Source of the DNA: Allocatelliglobosispora scoriae
GTDB taxonomy: Bacteria; Actinomycetota; Actinomycetes; Mycobacteriales; Micromonosporaceae
Direction: 5' to 3'
Length of the DNA stretch: 64,000 bases
Assembly: GCF_014204945.1 (NCBI RefSeq)
Contig: NZ_JACHMN010000003.1
Coordinates: forward strand, 1,116,001 to 1,180,000
The notes beneath the pieces are model-generated. The model saw only the letters and a program-made list of their open reading frames with translations, had not been told where the DNA came from and searched no databases. Of the stretch, positions 10,991-19,213 are shown one piece after another; positions within the stretch are counted from its first letter, which is position 1, and each line of letters begins with the position of its first letter. Position numbers and translations under genes: made by a program.

Positions 10991-11629
10991 ATGAGCGACT
11001 GGGTGCGACGCGCCTTCGACAGCATCGGCGGTACGCAGAGCCCGCCCGGCGCCTATCTGAAGGTGCTGCAGGACAAGTACATGGGCAAGGTCTTCCTCTG
11101 CATCGATGTCAGCGGATCGATGAGCGAGAACGCCGGTGGTGGGAAGACTCGGCTGCAGGCGGCGGTGGCCGGTGCGAAGGTCTTCGTGAAGGAGGCGGTC
11201 GCAGCCCACTACCAGGTCGGCCTGATCCTGTGGGACGACAGCGTGCACGTCTTCGTCCCGCTCTCCGGCGACCCGGCGGCGGTCGACACCGCGCTGTCGC
11301 GGGCGACGATCGCCGGTGGGACGGCACTGGCGCCGACCCTGACGAAGGGCATCGACCAGCTGCGCAAGCTGCGCGGGGACCGGGTCATCGCGATCTTCAG
11401 CGACGGCGAGATCCCCGACATCCGGCGGGCGCGCGAGCTGTCCAAGGAGGCGGCGCGGCTGGAGATCCGCATCCTGGTCCGCGGGCTGGGCCGGTCCGCG
11501 GCGGCCTCGCTGGAGCAGGTCGCGACCGAGGGCGACGTCGCCGAGAACGTCGTCGGCACCTCGGCCGAGATCGAGTCCGGCATCGCCTCGATGGCGCGGC
11601 GGATCATCAATCGCAAGGGCAGGCCCTGA
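10991..11629 (+). CDS. Stand-alone VWA domain protein
   Basis: 212 residues, one von Willebrand factor A domain with an intact metal-ion-dependent adhesion site: DVSGSMS at 39-45, the Thr in the AGGTALAP loop near 110, and FSDGEIPD near 135. The length is a bare VWA domain plus short N- and C-terminal extensions (C-terminus basic, INRKGRP). No membrane segment. It is the last plus-strand gene of the operon, 16 bp after the Hsp70 stop. In known VWA-centred systems such proteins bring chaperone or AAA ATPase and effector together through Mg-dependent contacts; here the obvious partners are the two lidless Hsp70s and the FN3 proteins. Function beyond that is not visible. Confidence 0.9.
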   Translation: MSDWVRRAFDSIGGTQSPPGAYLKVLQDKYMGKVFLCIDVSGSMSENAGGGKTRLQAAVAGAKVFVKEAVAAHYQVGLILWDDSVHVFVPLSGDPAAVDTALSRATIAGGTALAPTLTKGIDQLRKLRGDRVIAIFSDGEIPDIRRARELSKEAARLEIRILVRGLGRSAAASLEQVATEGDVAENVVGTSAEIESGIASMARRIINRKGRP

Positions 11630-11639
11630 CCGCGCCGGT

Positions 11640-12863
11640 TCAGGAGGCCGTGGCGGTCTCGGGCTCGACCGGCGGATCCGTGGGCGCCGGCGCCTCGCTC
11701 GACGGCTCGTCCGGTGTCGGCGACGGGGCGTCCGTGGGTGACGGGGCCTCGGTGACCGGGTCGGTGGGCGAGGGTGTCGGCGACGGGGCGGACGGCGGGG
11801 TCGCGGTGACCACGGTGACGGAGTTGCTGGGCGGCGACAGCAGCCCGGCGTCGTTGCAGGCGATCACGGTGAAGGTGTAGCCGGTGCCGGAGTTGAGGTT
11901 GACGATCGTCACGCTCGTCTGCCGGGTCCAGCCGGACGGGGACCCGTCGCGCAGGATGCGGTAGTAGGCGACGCCGCCGGTGCCACCGTCCAGTGGGGGT
12001 GACCAGGTCAGGACCACCGTGTCCTGCGTCGCGGCGACCGCCGTGAGGTTGAGCGGGGCCGTCGGGGGCTTCGACTGGCCCGAGCCCGTCCACACCGGGG
12101 AGGGCGTCGGCAGGGTGGTGATCGCCGGTGACGGCTGCGGTGCCGAGGACGGCATCGAGGTCGGCAGCGGGCTCGGTCCGATCGACGGGACGACCACCAC
12201 GGCGGTGATGCCCGGTGCCGGGGTCGTGACGGCTGCCGCCATCGGCGGTCCGTCGCGCCGGTCGGGCTCGCCCTGCAGGAGGAACATGGTGCCGACGGCG
12301 ACGAGGGCGACGACGATCAGCGCCCCCAGCGCCCAGACCAGCCCGCGCCGGCTCCGCCGCGGGTCGTCGGCGGACGGTGCGTTCTCGATGATCGTCGCCG
12401 CGCGCAGCGGTACCGCGGCGGGCCACGGCGCGGGCGGTCCGCTCACCGGCACCTGCTCGACGAACGGGATCCGCGCCAGCGCCTCGGCCACCTCGTCCGG
12501 GTGACCCGGCACGGCGTCGACGGCGGAGCGGGCGGTCAGCCAGTGGTTGGTGGCGAGCTCAAGATTGATCTTGTGGGTCTTCGGCCCGCTCAGCGCGACC
12601 ACGGCCGGCAGGATGACCTGCTCCCACGCGCTCTGCGGCAGAGCGGTGCCACCGCGCAGCGCCGCCCAGGTCTGCGTGAACTCGTGCCGTCCGACCTCCA
12701 TCCGGTCCAGACGGCTGTCGTGTTCGGGCTGGTCGAATCTGTCCAGGAGCAGTTGGTGCACCTCGTCGCCGGACCGGCCACCCGCCATGTCGTCCAGCAG
12801 GATGCCGAGCGACACGATCTGCTCTCGGGCATGCTGCGCTGCGGACATCTGGGCCTGAGCCAC
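11640..12863 (-). CDS. Membrane-anchored FN3 protein with Pro/Ser/Thr tail
   Basis: 407 residues from GTG at 12863, chosen because GGAGG sits 6 bases upstream; an ATG 15 bases further in (12848) is possible. Residues 1-150 form an unidentified helical, probably cytoplasmic, domain. A single membrane helix lies at about 174-196, then a Pro/Thr linker, one FN3 domain at about 267-355 (LNLTAV...VVLTWSPP...YRILRDG...YTFTVIACN) and a Pro/Ser/Thr/Asp-rich tail. With N-terminus inside, the FN3 domain is extracellular. It faces the operon end to end, 10 bp after the VWA stop. The shared FN3 theme with the 1325 gene suggests it is the surface or sensor part of the same system; alternatively it is an unrelated wall-associated protein. 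Confidence 0.75.
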   Translation of the reverse strand: MAQAQMSAAQHAREQIVSLGILLDDMAGGRSGDEVHQLLLDRFDQPEHDSRLDRMEVGRHEFTQTWAALRGGTALPQSAWEQVILPAVVALSGPKTHKINLELATNHWLTARSAVDAVPGHPDEVAEALARIPFVEQVPVSGPPAPWPAAVPLRAATIIENAPSADDPRRSRRGLVWALGALIVVALVAVGTMFLLQGEPDRRDGPPMAAAVTTPAPGITAVVVVPSIGPSPLPTSMPSSAPQPSPAITTLPTPSPVWTGSGQSKPPTAPLNLTAVAATQDTVVLTWSPPLDGGTGGVAYYRILRDGSPSGWTRQTSVTIVNLNSGTGYTFTVIACNDAGLLSPPSNSVTVVTATPPSAPSPTPSPTDPVTEAPSPTDAPSPTPDEPSSEAPAPTDPPVEPETATAS

Positions 12864-13144
12864 TTCTTGCCTCCGGGGTGTCGGTGCTGGGTGCACCCTC
12901 ATACCCGGTCCCGGCTCAGCTGAACCCGGACCGATCCTGCCGAGCTAGCATGGCGGCGGTCGCCCGGTCACACAAATGGGGCCATATTCATCGATGGAAT
13001 ATGCCTTCTGAGCTGCTGATGGCGATCGCAGCGATGGATTCTCCATCTTTAATCATCAATCAGCGTATGTACGATTCGCGCCCCAACCGGGTACGTTCGC
13101 CCCAAACCGGCATGGACGGCGCATGCCTACCGTTGGCTTCCGCA

Positions 13145-13219
13145 AGATCGTGCTGCTTCCCGGAAGTAGGCCTGACCGACCCGCTCCGAGGGGACTGCTT
13201 CCGGGAAGCAGCACGATCT
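13145..13219. repeat. 22-bp perfect inverted repeat
   Basis: Arms at 13145-13166 and 13198-13219 are perfect reverse complements (beginning AGATCGTGCTGCTTCCC) around a 31-base spacer. Each arm itself contains the self-complementary core TTCCCGGAA or TTCCGGGAA. The layout, GATCGTG outside and a CCGGGAA-type core inside, matches the repeats at 53332 and 54296. No coding potential seen. Confidence 0.75.
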
Positions 13220-13262
13220 CGTGCGGGCGTGAGTCCGGGATCTAGCCGCTCAGCGGCACGAA

Positions 13263-13295
13263 AGAGGCCATATCCATCAATGGGATATGGCCTCT
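13263..13295 (-). terminator. Hairpin terminator of tRNA-Val
   Basis: 13-bp perfect stem (13263-13275 with 13283-13295) and 7-base loop, starting 9 bases beyond the tRNA 3' end on the minus strand. It is followed there by only a short TTT, so termination strength is uncertain. Confidence 0.55.
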
Positions 13296-13304
13296 GAGCT
13301 GCGG

Positions 13305-13376
13305 TGGGCGATACTGGTTTCGAACCAGTGACCTCTCCGGTGTGAGCGGAGCGCTCTCCCGCTGAGCTAATCGCCC
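13305..13376 (-). tRNA. tRNA-Val (anticodon CAC)
   Basis: 72-nt cloverleaf on the minus strand: acceptor GGGCGAT paired with ATCGCCC, D arm GCTC/GAGC, anticodon stem CTCCG/CGGAG around loop CTCACAC (anticodon CAC, reads GUG), T arm ACTGG/CCAGT around TTCGAAA, discriminator A. CCA is not encoded. Upstream on the minus strand (13377-13460) no clear promoter was identified. Confidence 0.95.
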
Positions 13377-13554
13377 GCATCGGGGTCAGACTTTACAGGA
13401 TGGCCGAGACCGCCGCATCTTCGCCCCACCCGGCGAGCCGACCCCATCGATCTTCGAACAGGTGTACGATAACCGCGCAACCAAATGCTGCACGCCTCGT
13501 TTATATCGATGCATAGTCAGTTGCAAATCAGGTCCTGACCTGGGGGTGGTCGTG

Positions 13555-13887
13555 GTGAATCTGACCATGGGACGAGTGGAGTCGTGGCGGCTGGCGTGGT
13601 CAGTGCGTCGTGACTGGCCCGACGGCACGCACGAGTTCGTCGGCATCCGGCGCACGCGCCGGTCCGCCGAGCGGTTCCAGGTGGGAGATCAGGCGTTCTG
13701 GCGGCGGTCGCCGCTCACGCCGGTGCTCTCGGTGGTGCCGATCAGCGAGCGTGACTTCCTGCTGCACGGCCGGTTCCGGCGCGGCTGCCGGGCACCTGAC
13801 TGCCCGGTGGCGGTCCACGATGTCGAGTTGGTCAACGCGGCTTACCGGTCGCGTCACCGCCTCCGCTGGTGGGCCCGCTCGGAGTGA
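13555..13887 (+). CDS. Small basic protein of unknown function
   Basis: 110 residues from GTG 13555 (GGGGG about 8 bases upstream); GTGs at 13546 and 13552, ATG 13567 and an upstream ATG 13462 are alternatives. The sequence is Arg/Trp-rich (SWRLAWSVRRDWPDGTHEFVG) with a CRAPDCP pair near the C-terminus, and no membrane segment. It looks like one of the short conserved actinobacterial hypothetical proteins but I cannot name a family. It is followed by a strong hairpin terminator and converges with the PGPGW protein. Confidence 0.55.
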   Translation: MNLTMGRVESWRLAWSVRRDWPDGTHEFVGIRRTRRSAERFQVGDQAFWRRSPLTPVLSVVPISERDFLLHGRFRRGCRAPDCPVAVHDVELVNAAYRSRHRLRWWARSE

Positions 13888-13898
13888 CGGCCCTGTGT

Positions 13899-13937
13899 CC
13901 GTCGCGGCCCCTGGAGAGATCCAGCGGGCCGCGACGG
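13899..13937. terminator. Hairpin between convergent genes
   Basis: 12-bp stem CCGTCGCGGCCC (13899-13910) with GGGCCGCGACGG (13926-13937), the loop carrying a further CTGG/CCAG pair. It lies 11 bases past the small protein's stop and before the stop of the minus-strand PGPGW gene. There is no T tract. Confidence 0.6.
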
Positions 13938-13992
13938 CGCCACGGGCGATGCCCCGGCGCCGGGGCCGATGCCCGGGGTGTGGGGTGAGACC

Positions 13993-14385
13993 TCAGCGGC
14001 CGGGGAGCCAGGAGAGCACGTCGATGCCGAAGGTGACCCGCAGGCTCACCGCGAGCACGACGGCGACGAAGATGAGGCCGATGGCGCCGATCAGCGCGCG
14101 GACCGGCCAGGACTGGGCGGAGATCCAGAAGGTCCAGAGGCGGAATTTCTCCCGGCCCCACGTCAGCAGCCGCTTGGCCCAGTGAAACTCGATCGCCCAG
14201 ATGCCGAGGCCGGCGAAGACGATGAGCCAGCCGGGGCCGGGCAGCGGGATGAGGAGCACGCCGAGCCCGACCACGAGCGCGCCCAGGATGCCGATCACGA
14301 TCTTGAGGGCGATCCGGCCGGTCGGGTGCTGACGGATCCTACCGAGGCCTTTTGGAGGCTTTGATCCGTTTTCGCCTAGCGCCAC
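13993..14385 (-). CDS. PGPGW-family transmembrane protein (TIGR02611 type)
   Basis: 130 residues. Contains the signature LIPLPGPGWLIVFAGLGI, which defines the PGPGW/TIGR02611 family of actinobacterial membrane proteins. Hydrophobic segments lie at about 27-45 and 50-67, with a third near 95-117, so it is an integral membrane protein with three or four helices; the N-terminus (KPPKGLGRIRQHPTGR) is basic and cytoplasmic. The biochemical role of this family is unknown. It reads away from ssgB; the 282-bp region between them (14386-14667) holds both promoters but no element I could identify with confidence. Confidence 0.85.
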   Translation of the reverse strand: MALGENGSKPPKGLGRIRQHPTGRIALKIVIGILGALVVGLGVLLIPLPGPGWLIVFAGLGIWAIEFHWAKRLLTWGREKFRLWTFWISAQSWPVRALIGAIGLIFVAVVLAVSLRVTFGIDVLSWLPGR

Positions 14386-14667
14386 AACTCAGCCTGACAC
14401 ACGTTCGCAGCCGAGTGCGTCACCTTACGGAAGGTGCGCACGTTACGGGAGTGAGTCGACGTTGGCACACCCCGACGCCGGGCAGAGCGGGATACCGCAA
14501 AGCGGGACATCCTAGAGTAAAGCCGCCCAGAAACGGGAAGCTTTGCCGCTGCCTTCCCACTAGCGGGTGAGATCAGCGCATCACGTAGCGTAACCAAACG
14601 TTGTCACTGAGTATTGGGGATGGGCGGGGCGAGCATGCTTCCGCCGCGGTGCCGGGGGGAGTCCGTC

Positions 14668-15099
14668 ATGAGTGCCATCCGACCGACGACCGTTGAGGTC
14701 GAAACGTCCCTGCGGCTCGTCGCGCCTGACGCGACAGCCCTACCTGTACGAGCGAGCCTGCGATATGACCCGGCCGACCCGTACGCCGTGCAAGTGATCT
14801 TCCACGCGGAGTCGGCCGGCGGCGAGGCGGTGAGCTGGTCCTTCGCCCGTGAGCTGCTCGTCACAGGGCTGGACGAGCCCGCGGGCATCGGCGACGTGCG
14901 TGTCTGGCCGTGGGCGACCCCGCGGGGCGATTTCGTCGCCCTCGCGCTGTCGTCACCGGACGGCAACGCGCTCTTCGAGGTCCCGCGCAGCGTGCTCGTC
15001 CGCTTCCTGCGGCGCACCTACGTGGTGGTGCCCCGCGGTCGCGAGACGGAGCACCTCGACGTCGACGCCGCGGTCAACCGGCTACTGGCCGGCCGCTGA
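14668..15099 (+). CDS. ssgB: SsgB-type sporulation and cell-division activator
   Basis: 143 residues, ATG 14668 with GGGGGGA 7 bases upstream. The sequence (MSAIRPTTVEVETSLRLVAP ... WPWATPRGDFVALALSSPDGNALFEVP ... LRRTYVVVPRGRE) is that of SsgB, the best-conserved member of the SsgA-like proteins. In Streptomyces SsgB localises to future septum sites and recruits FtsZ during sporulation-specific division. Two in-frame ATGs upstream (14614, 14635) lack good ribosome sites and conservation. The last 26 bp overlap the 3' end of the convergent gene 15074-15874, which may impose antisense effects. Confidence 0.92.
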   Translation: MSAIRPTTVEVETSLRLVAPDATALPVRASLRYDPADPYAVQVIFHAESAGGEAVSWSFARELLVTGLDEPAGIGDVRVWPWATPRGDFVALALSSPDGNALFEVPRSVLVRFLRRTYVVVPRGRETEHLDVDAAVNRLLAGR

Positions 15100-15874
15100 C
15101 CTGCTCGGCAACGCGGGGCCGCGGCACGTATTTGCTGCGGTCGTCGACGACCCGGGACTGGTCCGGGTCGAGGAAGTCGATCAGATCGATCAGGCTGTTC
15201 TGCGCGTGGATGAGGCGCAGGTTGCCGGTGTCGTCGTTCGAGGAGATCTCGTCGACGTCGCTGCGGAGCCTGGCGAACCACTTCGCGAAGACCGGGTCCG
15301 AGTCGAGCCGGGCACAGAATGACGCATAGGTCATCGCCTCGTGCCCGCCGTTCGGACCCGGCACCATCATCAGCTCGCCGATCGCGCGCTGCTGGCCGCG
15401 GAAGAGCCGGAAGTGCGGCGGGTATTTCGGCCCGGAGTGGGACAGCGTCGTCTCCACGGCCATCAGCCGAGTGGTGAACTCCTTGTTGCGGGCATCGTCA
15501 CCGAGGTCGAGGAAGCGCAGCTCGCGGCGGATGATGACGACCCAGCAGAGGTACTCGGTCAGCGTGTAGACGGTGAAGTCCCGCGCGTACTGCTCCTGCT
15601 CCTCGTCGCCGCTGTGCAGGTAGCGCGGCAGGTACTCGTCGCGGACCACGTTGAAGATCCGGCCCTGGAGGCTGACCGCGGCGAGCAGCAGCGGCTCGCG
15701 GTAGCGGCTGAGCACCTCGGCCGCCCGCTCCGCCTTCGTCGCCTCGTGCTTCTGCTGCTCCAGCGCGTGCTCCAGGCGCCGGGTCCGCTGGCTGGACCAG
15801 GTTGTCAGAACGCCGGCCACGATGGCGCCGAGCACGGAGATGCCTGCGGTGATGATCCCGATGATGTCGCCCAC
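15074..15874 (-). CDS. Membrane-anchored protein with coiled coil, unknown function
   Basis: About 266 residues from GTG 15874; the frame is open further up to 16015 but that would overlap the kinase gene. One N-terminal hydrophobic helix (VGDIIGIITAGISVLGAIVAGVLTTW, split over about residues 1-26) is followed by a charged helical stretch (RRLEHALEQQKHEATKAERAAEVLSRYRE) likely to be a coiled coil, then a globular helical domain rich in Arg/Asp. No catalytic motif seen. Similar proteins are scattered in actinomycete genomes without assigned function. Tail-to-tail overlap of 26 bp with ssgB. Confidence 0.7.
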   Translation of the reverse strand: MGDIIGIITAGISVLGAIVAGVLTTWSSQRTRRLEHALEQQKHEATKAERAAEVLSRYREPLLLAAVSLQGRIFNVVRDEYLPRYLHSGDEEQEQYARDFTVYTLTEYLCWVVIIRRELRFLDLGDDARNKEFTTRLMAVETTLSHSGPKYPPHFRLFRGQQRAIGELMMVPGPNGGHEAMTYASFCARLDSDPVFAKWFARLRSDVDEISSNDDTGNLRLIHAQNSLIDLIDFLDPDQSRVVDDRSKYVPRPRVAEQVSGRPVAG

Positions 15875-15996
15875 GAGGCGCAAGTATCCAGCCTCGGCCG
15901 CCACAGCGCCATACCCGCAGGTACGAGCGTCCACGATGGACGGGAAAGGTGGACATCCGGGCCGTTTACCACTAGGTTCGTGCGCCGGAGGCTTGC

Positions 15997-18396
15997 GTGA
16001 TGATAAGACGGTCAATCACCGCCAAGATGTCGGCGCTGGTCGTGATTCCGCTGGTGGCGCTCATCGGCCTGTGGCTTTTCGCGACCGCCCTGACCATTGG
16101 TCCGGCGCGTGATCTCCGTTCGGCGGAGACCCTTTCGGCCGGTGTCGGCGACCCGGCGAGGTCGGTCGTCGCGCGCCTCCAGGCTGAACGCCGGTGGTCG
16201 GTTGTCCGACAGGGCTACCGGACGGCGAAGGCGCCCTCGGCCGAGATCGAGACGGCGCTCATCAAGCAGCGCACGATCACCGACGACGCCATCGCGGCCT
16301 TCCTGGACAAAGCGGGCTCCCGCGAGGTCGCCGACGCCGCCAACCCGGTGGTCGCCTCCCGCCTGCAGGAGTTCCGTGCCGTCCTCGCCGACCTGCCCAA
16401 CGGTCGCCAGAGCATCGACGGCCCCACCGCCAGCCGCGCCGCGATCATGCACCTCTACACCGGTGTCATCGACGCCGCCTACCACCTCTTCAGCCCGCTC
16501 GCCGAGGTCAACGACCCGGAGCTCGGCCGGATCTCGCGGACGCTGCTCGGCCTCAGCCGCGCCCGCGAGTTCGTCGCGCAGGAGGACGCCCTGATCAGCG
16601 GCGTCGCGGCAGCCGGCACGATGACGCCCTCCGACATCACCGAGATCTCCGGCGCGATCGGCGCGCAGCGGCGCCTCTTCGCCGACGCCGCCGCGGAGCT
16701 GCCCGCCGCTGAGGGCACCGCCTACGCGGCGATGCGCAAACAGGACGCCTTCGTCCAGCTCGCCTACATGGAGGACCAGGTCATCCGCGACGGCCGCGCG
16801 GACAAGGCGCTGCCCATCAACCCGCAGGTCTGGCGCGCCGCGATCGACACCGTGCTGACCGACCTCAACGAGTTCGAGGTGAAGGTCGCGATCCCGAGGC
16901 GCGAGCGCGCGCTCGACGTCTCCCGCGCCGCCTACCTGCGCCTGTCCCTCGCCGGAGTGGCCGGGCTCGGCGCGGTGCTGCTGGCGCTGTGGATCGGGCT
17001 GCGGGTGGCGCGCTCGGTGACGAGCCGGCTGCGCAGGCTCCGCGATGTCGCGAGCAACCTCGCCGATGTCGAGCTGCCCGATGTCGTCTCCCGGCTGCGC
17101 CACGGAGCCAAGGTGGAGGGCGCCGAGGGCGACAAGACCCTGGAGTTCGGTCTCGACGAGATCGGCGAGGTCGGCTACGCCTTCAGCGCGGTCCGCCGGA
17201 CCGCCGTGCACGCGGCGATCGACGAGTCGAGCCTGCGCCACGGACTCAACGAGGTCTTCCTCAACGTGGCCCGGCGCAGCCAGACGCTGCTGCACCGCCA
17301 GCTCACCCTGCTCGACCGGATGGAGCGCCGCTCCAGCGACCCGCAGGAGCTCGAGGACCTCTTCCGCCTCGACCACCTCGCCACCCGGATGCGCCGCCAC
17401 GCCGAGGACCTGGTCATCCTCGCCGGTGGCGCACCCGGTCGCGGTTGGCGGCACCCGGTGCCCGCGGTCGACGTGGTGCGGGGGGCGGTCAGCGAGATCG
17501 AGGAGTACATCCGGGTCACCGTCGAGCGGATCCCGCCGGTCGCGATCTCCGGCCGCGCGGTCGGCGACATCATCCACCTCCTCGCCGAGCTGGTCGAGAA
17601 CGGCACGTCCTTCTCCCCGCCGCACACCCGGGTCGAGGTGAGCGGTGAGCTCATCCCCACCGAGGACCAGGAGGGCTTCGACCTCACGATCAGCGTCGAG
17701 GACCGGGGCCTGGGCATGTCGGCCGAGGCGCTCGCCGAGGCGAACGAGCGGCTCGCCGCCCCGCCCGACTTCGACCCGGCCAACAGCGCGCGGCTCGGCC
17801 TGCTCGTCGTCGGCCGGCTCGCCGCCCGGCACGGGATCTCGGTCCGGCTGCGCCGTTCGGCACACGGTGGCGTCTCCGCCGTCGTGGTCGTCCCCGAGGA
17901 GCTCGTCGCCGAGATCGTGCAGCGGCCGACGACGACCGTGCCCGCGCAGCGGTCCGCGCAGGCCCCCGCCATCGCCGCGACCGCCACGGGCCGGGTGGCG
18001 ATCGGCGCCACCGCCGCGACGCCCGAATCGACCGCCAAGGCCGCCTTCGCCGCGCACGCCGCGACCGAGGTGCTGCCCCGGGTGACCGACGAGCCGGAGC
18101 CTTCGGTCGAGCCGAGCCGGGCCGCCGCGCCCGACGTCTCGGTCCCGCCGGCCGACGTGGTGGTCGAGGTCGGATCCGACCTCGGCGGCCTGCCCCAGCG
18201 GCGTCGCAACCGGGCCGAGGCCGCGGCACCCGAGCCGGAGTCGCCCGCTGAGGGCAGCGCCGAGGTTTCCCGGACACCGCAGCGGGTACGAGCGACGATG
18301 GCCGCCTTCCAGTCCGGCTCCGCCAGCGGCCGGACGGCGGCCCGTCAGTCCGCGGCCGAGCAGGATCACACCGATGAGCTAGGGGAAGCACAGTGA
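15997..18396 (+). CDS. cvnA: Sensor histidine kinase-like protein of a conservon (CvnA type)
   Basis: 799 residues (GTG 15997; ATG 16000 follows directly). N-terminal membrane helix (about 10-30), a periplasmic helical domain of the nitrate-sensing type (about 35-300), a second helix near 308-330, a HAMP-like segment, then dimerisation and ATPase parts: RLDHLATRMRRHAEDLVILAGG near 460, N box HLLAELVENGTSFSPPHT near 525, G1 EDRGLGMS near 568. A long Ala/Pro/Glu-rich tail (about 640-799) is probably disordered. The conserved His of ordinary kinases is replaced by the DHLATRMRRH context, as is usual for CvnA proteins. First gene of the four-gene conservon; its stop overlaps the next start (GTGA). 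Confidence 0.9.
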   Translation: MMIRRSITAKMSALVVIPLVALIGLWLFATALTIGPARDLRSAETLSAGVGDPARSVVARLQAERRWSVVRQGYRTAKAPSAEIETALIKQRTITDDAIAAFLDKAGSREVADAANPVVASRLQEFRAVLADLPNGRQSIDGPTASRAAIMHLYTGVIDAAYHLFSPLAEVNDPELGRISRTLLGLSRAREFVAQEDALISGVAAAGTMTPSDITEISGAIGAQRRLFADAAAELPAAEGTAYAAMRKQDAFVQLAYMEDQVIRDGRADKALPINPQVWRAAIDTVLTDLNEFEVKVAIPRRERALDVSRAAYLRLSLAGVAGLGAVLLALWIGLRVARSVTSRLRRLRDVASNLADVELPDVVSRLRHGAKVEGAEGDKTLEFGLDEIGEVGYAFSAVRRTAVHAAIDESSLRHGLNEVFLNVARRSQTLLHRQLTLLDRMERRSSDPQELEDLFRLDHLATRMRRHAEDLVILAGGAPGRGWRHPVPAVDVVRGAVSEIEEYIRVTVERIPPVAISGRAVGDIIHLLAELVENGTSFSPPHTRVEVSGELIPTEDQEGFDLTISVEDRGLGMSAEALAEANERLAAPPDFDPANSARLGLLVVGRLAARHGISVRLRRSAHGGVSAVVVVPEELVAEIVQRPTTTVPAQRSAQAPAIAATATGRVAIGATAATPESTAKAAFAAHAATEVLPRVTDEPEPSVEPSRAAAPDVSVPPADVVVEVGSDLGGLPQRRRNRAEAAAPEPESPAEGSAEVSRTPQRVRATMAAFQSGSASGRTAARQSAAEQDHTDELGEAQ

Positions 18397-18848
18397 CCGC
18401 CTCGTCAGCCACAGCCGTCCCCGGTGGTCTCGCGTGGCTCCTCGACGACCTCGTCGAGCGGGTTCCGGTGGCCCGGCACGCGGTGCTGCTGTCGGTGGAC
18501 GGGCTCGTCGTCGGCGCCTCCTCCGCGATGGCGCGCGAGGACGCGGAGCACCTCGCCGCCGCGTCGGCGGGACTGTCGAGCCTCGCCAAGGGCACCGGAC
18601 GCAGGTTCGGGGCCGGGGCGGTCCGCCAGACGGTGATCGAGCTGACCGATGCGTACCTGCTGATCGCTTCTGCGGGGCCGGGAGCGTGCCTGGCGATCCT
18701 CACCGGACCCGAGACGGACCTGGGCCTGCTCGCCTATGAGACCGAGCTGCTCGTGGCCCGGGTGGGCCCCCACCTGGCAGCACCGGCCCGATCGGGCCCG
18801 GCCGGAGCCGATCGCGGCGAGTCACGGGAGACGGGCCCGGGGCGTTGA
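18393..18848 (+). CDS. cvnB: Roadblock/LC7 protein of the conservon (CvnB type)
   Basis: 151 residues, GTG start overlapping the kinase stop. Shows the Roadblock/LC7 pattern: ...WLLDDLVERVPVARHAVLLSVDGLVVGASS near residues 9-40, then AEHLAAASAGLSSLAKGTG and QTVIELTDAYLLIASAG. Roadblock proteins regulate or scaffold small Ras-like GTPases; in conservons CvnB forms a membrane-associated complex with CvnA, CvnC and the GTPase CvnD, comparable to a eukaryotic G-protein switch. Gene order and overlaps here are exactly those of a conservon. The Pro/Gly/Arg-rich tail after residue 125 is unstructured. Confidence 0.92.
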   Translation: MTASSATAVPGGLAWLLDDLVERVPVARHAVLLSVDGLVVGASSAMAREDAEHLAAASAGLSSLAKGTGRRFGAGAVRQTVIELTDAYLLIASAGPGACLAILTGPETDLGLLAYETELLVARVGPHLAAPARSGPAGADRGESRETGPGR

Positions 18849-19213
18849 GTCGGGAACATGCCACTCCCGAGTGGCTTGATGAGGAGGCCGGACCGGTGGT
18901 CCGGCCATATACCATCACCGGGGGCCGGGTCGATCCCTCCGGCTTCGATCTCATCGCCCACGTGGTCGCGACCGGCGTCGGACTCAAACCCGAGCACGGC
19001 CCCGAGCACCGGGCGATCCTGGCGCTCGCCGAGCACCCCCGCTCGGTGGCCGAGGTGGCGGCCGGTCTCGACCTGCCGCTGGGGGTGGTGCGGGTCCTGC
19101 TCGCGGACCTGCACGCCGATGGCCTGCTCGACCGGCACGACCCGCCGTCTGCTGTGGACGGACCGACGGAACAGCTCCTCCAGGCGGTGATTCATGGACT
19201 ACGCGCGATCTGA
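18845..19213 (+). CDS. cvnC: DUF742 protein of the conservon (CvnC type)
   Basis: 122 residues. The TTG at 18845 overlaps the stop of cvnB (TTGA) and is the natural start by coupling. DUF742 features: WLDEEAGPVVRPYTITGGRV near residues 10-29, then a winged-helix-like part (HRAILALAEHPRSVAEVAAGLDLPLGVVRVLLADLHADGLL). DUF742 proteins are the least understood conservon component; the winged-helix region suggests protein or nucleic acid contact. The last 20 bp overlap the GTPase gene. Confidence 0.9.
   Translation: MSREHATPEWLDEEAGPVVRPYTITGGRVDPSGFDLIAHVVATGVGLKPEHGPEHRAILALAEHPRSVAEVAAGLDLPLGVVRVLLADLHADGLLDRHDPPSAVDGPTEQLLQAVIHGLRAI

Larger units (their letters stand above)
12978..13312. repeat. 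Degenerate direct repeat pair ending in the tRNA-Val 3' end
   Basis: Two 49-bp copies in the same orientation, 12978-13026 and 13264-13312, agree at about 39 of 49 positions. Each carries a hairpin (GGCCATAT...ATATGGCC type) followed by TGAGCTGC and GGCGAT. The right copy covers the tRNA-Val terminator and the last bases of the tRNA gene, so the left copy looks like a duplicated or relic tRNA end. No integrase or cargo gene lies between them. The whole stretch from 12864 to 13304 holds no credible gene; it also contains the long inverted repeat at 13145-13219. Confidence 0.6.

Noticed and set aside
12878-13297. Open frame upstream of tRNA-Val
   Set aside because: Covers the hairpins and palindromes of the intergenic region; product has no coherent composition or domain.
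16012-18369. Very long open frame antisense to the conservon kinase gene (also at 25404-27713, 32723-35545 and 5142-7085 on the minus strand)
   Set aside because: Products are low-complexity, Arg/Gly/Asp-rich mirror frames of high-GC genes, with no domains; the opposite strand encodes clear families.
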